Of a stretch of 64,000 nucleotides of DNA, positions 60,167-64,000 are shown piece after piece. The stretch lies in the IMG/VR virus record IMGVR_UViG_3300042391_000634, positions 186,001 through 250,000 of that record; one strand, given 5' to 3'. Numbering within the stretch: position 1 is the first letter of the stretch; each line of letters starts with the position of its first letter. The DNA is from a virus. The notes beneath the pieces were generated by a model. The model saw only the letters and a list, made by a program, of their open reading frames with translations. It searched no databases and was not told where the DNA came from. Position numbers and translations under genes: made by a program.

Positions 60167-60913
60167 ATGCCAATAAATGTAAACGGAACTGAGATTAATA
60201 GTACAATAGTGAGGACATTAAGTTATAAGGATATACCAACCGATAACTTACTAATTCATTTAGATGCGTCTGCAAATGATTCGTATCCTGGTTCAGGTGC
60301 AATTTGGTATGATATTACTGGAAATGGATACGATGCAACATTAAATAATTCTATTGGTTACACATCAAATGGAGGCGGGATGATGACGTTCAATGGTTCA
60401 AATCAAACCGCAGTAATAAATGTTAATAGTTTTGCTAGAAATAATGTTGCATATACATTTAGTACGTTTTTTTATTTAACAACATCGGACGGTGCAGCAC
60501 CATTTTGTATGATGACAACTCCAAATGACACTAATAATAATGATGGATTTTGGCAACATTTAAATTTAGGAAATTGGCTTTGGAGAACAGAAGATAGTTC
60601 GGGTGAATTTGGTGGTAATGCTGAATCACCATCTACATTTGTTGGAGGTAATTATTATCATATTGTTGTTGTCGTTAAAACAAATCAATTACTTTTTTAC
60701 AGAAATGGAACATTACTCAGTACGATATCAACAACCTTTAGTTGGGCAAATGTGAGAAATGATAATACAATGTATTTGTTTATAGGTAAAGGTTATGAAG
60801 ATGCATATTACTTAAGTGGAAATATTGGAAATTTTCAATTATATAATAAACAATTATCAGCAACGGAAATATCATCAATATATAACACACAAAAATCAAG
60901 ATTCGGATTATAA
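60167..60913 (+). CDS. LamG-like adhesin paralogue 2
   Basis: A 248-residue protein with the same plan: 'MPINVNGTEINSTIVR', then 'LLIHLDASANDSYPGSGAIW' and 'YDITGNGYDATL', strand-rich LamG-type core ('YTFSTFFYLTT', 'VVVVKTNQLLFYRNG') and C-terminal 'FQLYNKQLSATEISSIYN' ending 'SRFGL'. It is separated from paralogue 1 by one base. The surface loops between the shared ends differ strongly, consistent with changing binding specificity. Sugar binding is inferred from the fold resemblance. Confidence 0.65.
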   Translation: MPINVNGTEINSTIVRTLSYKDIPTDNLLIHLDASANDSYPGSGAIWYDITGNGYDATLNNSIGYTSNGGGMMTFNGSNQTAVINVNSFARNNVAYTFSTFFYLTTSDGAAPFCMMTTPNDTNNNDGFWQHLNLGNWLWRTEDSSGEFGGNAESPSTFVGGNYYHIVVVVKTNQLLFYRNGTLLSTISTTFSWANVRNDNTMYLFIGKGYEDAYYLSGNIGNFQLYNKQLSATEISSIYNTQKSRFGL

Positions 60914-60925
60914 AAATTATAAATT

Positions 60926-61627
60926 ATGCCATTCAATGTAGGAGGTTACATATATAACGGACAAATGGGATTTAATCAAAGATTTAAATCCGTAATTACA
61001 AATGGTTTAATACTTCAATTAGATGCGTCATCACCCACATCTTATAATGGTAGTGGTTCAACATGGACTGATTTATCAGGACAAGGAGTAAACGGAACAA
61101 TTAATGGAGTATCATGGGTATCAGATGGATTAAAAAGTTATTTTAATTTCCCAACAGTAAGTGACAATAACTACATATCTACAGCAACAAGTCAAACATA
61201 TTTAGATTTTACTTTTGTATTTCAACCTGACTTCACGGCGAGTGGTTTAGTTGGACTTATTGGTAGTAGTGCACCCGGTACTGCCGCCGATAAAAGTTTA
61301 AGATTTAGTTCCGATGGTACAAATCCATGGACCGTTACAGGTAGAAATCCAGGAGATGTAAATGATTGGGCATATTCCGCCGGAACAACATATTACGTTA
61401 ATGGAGTAGCATCAAATACATTAGTTTCAGGTTGGAATATTTTTGGTGGATATAAAACAAATCAAAATACATTTCCAGCATCTTTCAGTGCGTTTTTAGG
61501 TTCTTCAGCATACCCATCAAGAGGATTTAAAGGAAAATTGGCGGTGGCGTTGATGTATAATAGACAACTAAGTGCAGTCGAACAAGCTTATAATTATACA
61601 GTACTAAAACAAAGGTTTGGTTTATAA
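60926..61627 (+). CDS. LamG-like adhesin paralogue 3
   Basis: A 233-residue protein with the shared plan: tag 'MPFNVGGYIYNGQMGFNQ', 'LILQLDASSPTSYNGSG', 'WTDLSGQGVNGTI', core strands, 'VALMYNRQLSAVEQAYNY' and terminal 'QRFGL'. It follows paralogue 2 after 12 A-rich bases. No signal peptide or catalytic residues. Likely virion-displayed; specificity unknown. Confidence 0.65.
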   Translation: MPFNVGGYIYNGQMGFNQRFKSVITNGLILQLDASSPTSYNGSGSTWTDLSGQGVNGTINGVSWVSDGLKSYFNFPTVSDNNYISTATSQTYLDFTFVFQPDFTASGLVGLIGSSAPGTAADKSLRFSSDGTNPWTVTGRNPGDVNDWAYSAGTTYYVNGVASNTLVSGWNIFGGYKTNQNTFPASFSAFLGSSAYPSRGFKGKLAVALMYNRQLSAVEQAYNYTVLKQRFGL

Positions 61628-61629
61628 AC

Positions 61630-61637
61630 TATTTATT
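61630..61637 (+). promoter_or_regulatory. TATTTATT box before gene at 61641
   Basis: One mismatch to TATTTATA, three bases before the ATG. Confidence 0.35.
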
Positions 61638-61640
61638 TTT

Positions 61641-61859
61641 ATGAGATACATAATACTAAAAGAACTTTTACCATCGTTAAAAAATGAACCAGATTATGAT
61701 GAAAATATGAATTTCATAACAAAATGTTTGTGTATTGAAAACGACGAATTATATGTGTACGATACATTAGGTGAGGCCGAATTAAAAAAACAAGAATTAT
61801 TGAATGATAGTAGATATGAAGGTAGAGAATTAAAAATAAAAGAAACAACTGAATTTTAA
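61641..61859 (+). CDS. Small soluble protein within the adhesin cluster
   Basis: A 72-residue protein from ATG 61641. An upstream start at 61617 would overlap the previous stop and is rejected. It is charged and mixed alpha/beta ('YIILKELLPSLKNEPDYDENM'), without repeat or LamG features, so it differs from its neighbours. It could be an assembly factor or a specificity regulator for the adhesin genes. A TATTTATT box directly precedes it. Function unknown. Confidence 0.5.
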   Translation: MRYIILKELLPSLKNEPDYDENMNFITKCLCIENDELYVYDTLGEAELKKQELLNDSRYEGRELKIKETTEF

Positions 61860-61860
61860 T

Positions 61861-62574
61861 ATGCCAATAGATTTAAATGGAAATATAATATCATCAACTT
61901 CAATTACTGGAAGTACATTTAGTAATTCTATTATTACTGATGGATTAATTATGCATTTAGACGCTGGAAATAAAAATTCATATATTGGTAGTGGTACAAA
62001 TATTTACGATATTGCAGGTAGTAATTACACGGGTTCTTTAATCAATAGTCCAACATATTCAACAGGAAGTTTAACATTGAATGGTTCATCACAATATATT
62101 AATATGAACGCTTCAGCTGTAGTACCTGGCGGTGCAAGTTCATATAGTGTATCTACTTGGGTATATAGAACAAGAAATGATGTTGGATACGAAGAAGTAT
62201 TAGCTCAATGGACATATGCAAATTCAGGTAATTCATTCTATTTTGGTTTTAATAATAGTAATGTTAGATTTAGTGATACTTGGTATAATGTAACAGTTTC
62301 AGGTGCTGGAACTATAAATACTTGGATGAATATTGTTGGAGTTAATTTCGGCGGGTCAAATGCTCATATTTACATAAATGGAAATTTGATGGCGGTCAAG
62401 GGTTCTGCATTAACATATACAGGAACTGCAAATATGATTATAGGTAGGCAGGGTGAGTTAGATGGAGAATATTTTTCAGGTAAAATTGGTCAAATATTAA
62501 TATACAATAAGGCTTTAAATAAAGCTGAAATTTTAAATAATTACTATTCAACTAAATCTAGATTTGGATTATAA
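61861..62574 (+). CDS. LamG-like adhesin paralogue 4
   Basis: A 237-residue protein with the shared plan: tag 'MPIDLNGNIISSTSITGS', 'LIMHLDAGNKNSYIGSG', LamG-type strands ('SVSTWVYRTRNDVGYEEV'), 'QILIYNKALNKAEILNNY' and terminal 'SRFGL'. It follows the small gene with a one-base gap. The loop sequences differ from paralogues 1-3. Likely virion-displayed sugar-binding protein. Confidence 0.65.
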   Translation: MPIDLNGNIISSTSITGSTFSNSIITDGLIMHLDAGNKNSYIGSGTNIYDIAGSNYTGSLINSPTYSTGSLTLNGSSQYINMNASAVVPGGASSYSVSTWVYRTRNDVGYEEVLAQWTYANSGNSFYFGFNNSNVRFSDTWYNVTVSGAGTINTWMNIVGVNFGGSNAHIYINGNLMAVKGSALTYTGTANMIIGRQGELDGEYFSGKIGQILIYNKALNKAEILNNYYSTKSRFGL

Positions 62575-62586
62575 AATAAAATAACT

Positions 62587-63183
62587 ATGGGATTTAATAT
62601 AGGAGGTTCTACTTTATCGTCATCAATGTTAACACCGGATGGTGTTATATTACCAAAAAACTTTAAAAGAGTTACAAGTGATATGATTGATAGTGTAGTT
62701 AACACAAACTGTACACTTTTATCACAAGGAAATGATAGTACCGGTGGATATGCAATTTCATATCAATTTAATTTAGGTGGATGTGGTGGTACTGAATCTG
62801 GTTTATATGTTAAAATAAAAAACACAATTACTTGGTCAAGAATATTTTGTAAATTTACAAATGAAGGTAGTGCCGCATGTTGGACATTTAATCAAAATGG
62901 TTATGGTGGACTATCACCTAACTTAGCATCTTATAATACTGGATTAGGTGACATTATATTTCGTTGGGATGCATCAAATGCATTTGAAAATACACAATTT
63001 AATGTACAAACTGGCGCATGTGATAATGAGGCTACAAATTTTATGAGATTCAGTGGTGTCAAATCTTTTTATATGTTTATGAGAAGAAATGATAGTAATA
63101 TTGCCGGAATCGGTCACGGTAGATCTTGTAATTCTACCGGCGGAGGATCTTATTGTACAATATCAGAAATTTATATAATATAA
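62587..63183 (+). CDS. Adhesin with shared tag and a different C-terminal domain
   Basis: A 198-residue protein whose start ('MGFNIGGSTLSSSMLTPDGV') belongs to the same tag family, but whose body is not LamG-like. It has several Cys residues (for example 'NTNCTLLS', 'GGCGGTESG', 'SCNSTGGGSYCTI') and ends 'ISEIYII' without 'RFGL'. This looks like a domain swap onto the common tag. It is probably another receptor-binding variant; no family is recognised for the new domain. Confidence 0.55.
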   Translation: MGFNIGGSTLSSSMLTPDGVILPKNFKRVTSDMIDSVVNTNCTLLSQGNDSTGGYAISYQFNLGGCGGTESGLYVKIKNTITWSRIFCKFTNEGSAACWTFNQNGYGGLSPNLASYNTGLGDIIFRWDASNAFENTQFNVQTGACDNEATNFMRFSGVKSFYMFMRRNDSNIAGIGHGRSCNSTGGGSYCTISEIYII

Positions 63184-63187
63184 CATT

Positions 63188-63964
63188 ATGCCATTAGATT
63201 TAACAGGAAATAAATTAAATAGTACTTCAATAGGCCCCAAAGGTGAAGTTTTAAAACAAATCTCATCTGATGGTCTGATATTTCATGTTGATGCTGCAAA
63301 TAAAAATTCTTATTTAGGTTCGGGGTCAACATGGGTTGATTTAAGTGGTAACAATAATAATGGTACATTATATAACTCACCAACCTTTGCTTCAAATGAT
63401 GCAATTGGTAATTTAGCATTTAATGGATCAAATCAATACATGCAAGCAAATATCTCATCAACACTATTAAATGGTGATCCAAATTTTACAATTGAAATGT
63501 TTGTAAAAAGAACAGCAACATTAGTCGGTACGGCAGGTGCTTATTGGGGATTGGGACAAGGAGGAACACAAGGATTTGCAGTACAAGGATGGACACCTAC
63601 AGATAATAGAATACATATGGATTTATGGGATTCATCAAGAGTTGATACTCAACAAGATTATCCATTAAACACTTGGGTTCATATTGTTTGGTCTAAAATA
63701 GGTACGGGTATTAGTCCTAGTACGGTTAATTGTTTTATAAATGGTGTTGCGGCAAGTTGTATATCAGGTAGAGAACAAACATCAGGACCAAACTATCCAA
63801 CATCGACCGCAGGTAATGGTATTGCAATTGGAAGAATTGCCGGTAATTACGATGGATACTATGGACAAATGAAAATGGGTGTTTTTAGAGTGTACACAAG
63901 AGGTATATCATTAAAAGAAGCGGCACAAAATTTTAATAGTCAAAAATCAAGGTTTGGTTTATAG
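63188..63964 (+). CDS. LamG-like adhesin paralogue 5
   Basis: A 258-residue protein with the shared plan: tag 'MPLDLTGNKLNSTSIGPKGE', 'LIFHVDAANKNSYLGSG', 'WVDLSGNNNNGTLYN', LamG-type core ('NFTIEMFVKRT', 'WVHIVWSKIGTG'), 'GVFRVYTRGISLKEAAQNF' and terminal 'SRFGL'. It is the last complete gene in the window. Confidence 0.65.
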   Translation: MPLDLTGNKLNSTSIGPKGEVLKQISSDGLIFHVDAANKNSYLGSGSTWVDLSGNNNNGTLYNSPTFASNDAIGNLAFNGSNQYMQANISSTLLNGDPNFTIEMFVKRTATLVGTAGAYWGLGQGGTQGFAVQGWTPTDNRIHMDLWDSSRVDTQQDYPLNTWVHIVWSKIGTGISPSTVNCFINGVAASCISGREQTSGPNYPTSTAGNGIAIGRIAGNYDGYYGQMKMGVFRVYTRGISLKEAAQNFNSQKSRFGL

Positions 63965-63988
63965 AAATATTTTTCTTATATTATCTTA

Positions 63989-64000
63989 ATGATTACCAAT
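63989..64000 (+). CDS. Possible start of next gene, cut by window edge
   Basis: An ATG at 63989 follows a T/A-rich 24-base stretch and leads to four codons before the window ends. Too short to support a function. Confidence 0.2.

Noticed and set aside
6240-61641. T4 late promoters in the T4 orientation (TATAAATA) driving minus-strand genes
   Set aside because: Almost no minus-strand genes exist; the useful reading is TATTTATA before plus-strand starts.
59428-63964. Diversity-generating retroelement acting on the LamG-like genes
   Set aside because: No reverse transcriptase, template repeat or adenine-biased variable repeat was seen in the window.

Overview
The window looks like part of the genome of a large tailed phage, probably a T4-like myovirus relative, whose host is probably a bacterium of the Bacteroidota. 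The phage assignment rests on virion-type genes flanking a T4-like SbcD/SbcC (gp47/gp46) pair, a DnaG-like primase, a RuvC-like resolvase, an amidase and phage-style gene packing, with many starts overlapping the previous stop. The Bacteroidota assignment is inferred from A-rich start regions without Shine-Dalgarno sequences, TATATTTG promoter-like boxes, an Hc1-type histone H1-like protein and a DUF6576-like tail. The DNA is AT-rich and all but two genes lie on the + strand. No tRNA, integrase, transposase, CRISPR array or reverse transcriptase was seen.

Layout. (1) 1-18041: tail/baseplate-type structural genes. They include a 1895-residue protein and a run of small adhesin-like genes in which Cys-containing beads are strung on Pro-Thr linkers. 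(2) 18081-26482: DNA metabolism. The order is RuvC-like resolvase, a GC-rich terminated short RNA, primase, PD-(D/E)XK exonuclease, gp47-like nuclease, an EV-repeat protein, a membrane protein, a possible nuclease paired with a DNA methyltransferase, and a gp46-like ATPase. (3) 26530-31560: ClpP-like protease, small anchored proteins, a sigma-70 factor, a membrane protein with a long acidic tail (possibly frameshifted) and an amidase. (4) 31544-34397: four uncharacterised genes, one with a ParB-like segment and one acidic with Cys clusters. (5) 34448-40427: small genes including the histone-like protein, a two-gene minus-strand island, a D12 adenine methylase, a NusG-like protein, an AAA+ ATPase, and a thioredoxin and glutaredoxin pair. 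(6) 40505-63964: the fibre region. It has four very long collagen-like Gly-X-Ser/Thr fibre proteins, two more Pro-Thr bead proteins, and a run of LamG-like paralogues.

How it may work together. The resolvase, primase, exonuclease and gp46/47 genes form a recombination-dependent replication module. The sigma factor and NusG-like protein, with at least three recurrent promoter-like sequence classes, suggest phase-specific transcription. More than half of the window encodes surface structures built from recurrent exchangeable modules on two kinds of linker (Pro-Thr and Gly-X-Ser/Thr). This looks like a system for diversifying virion adhesins by recombination among repeats. All functional calls come from reading motifs by eye; no database search was possible.
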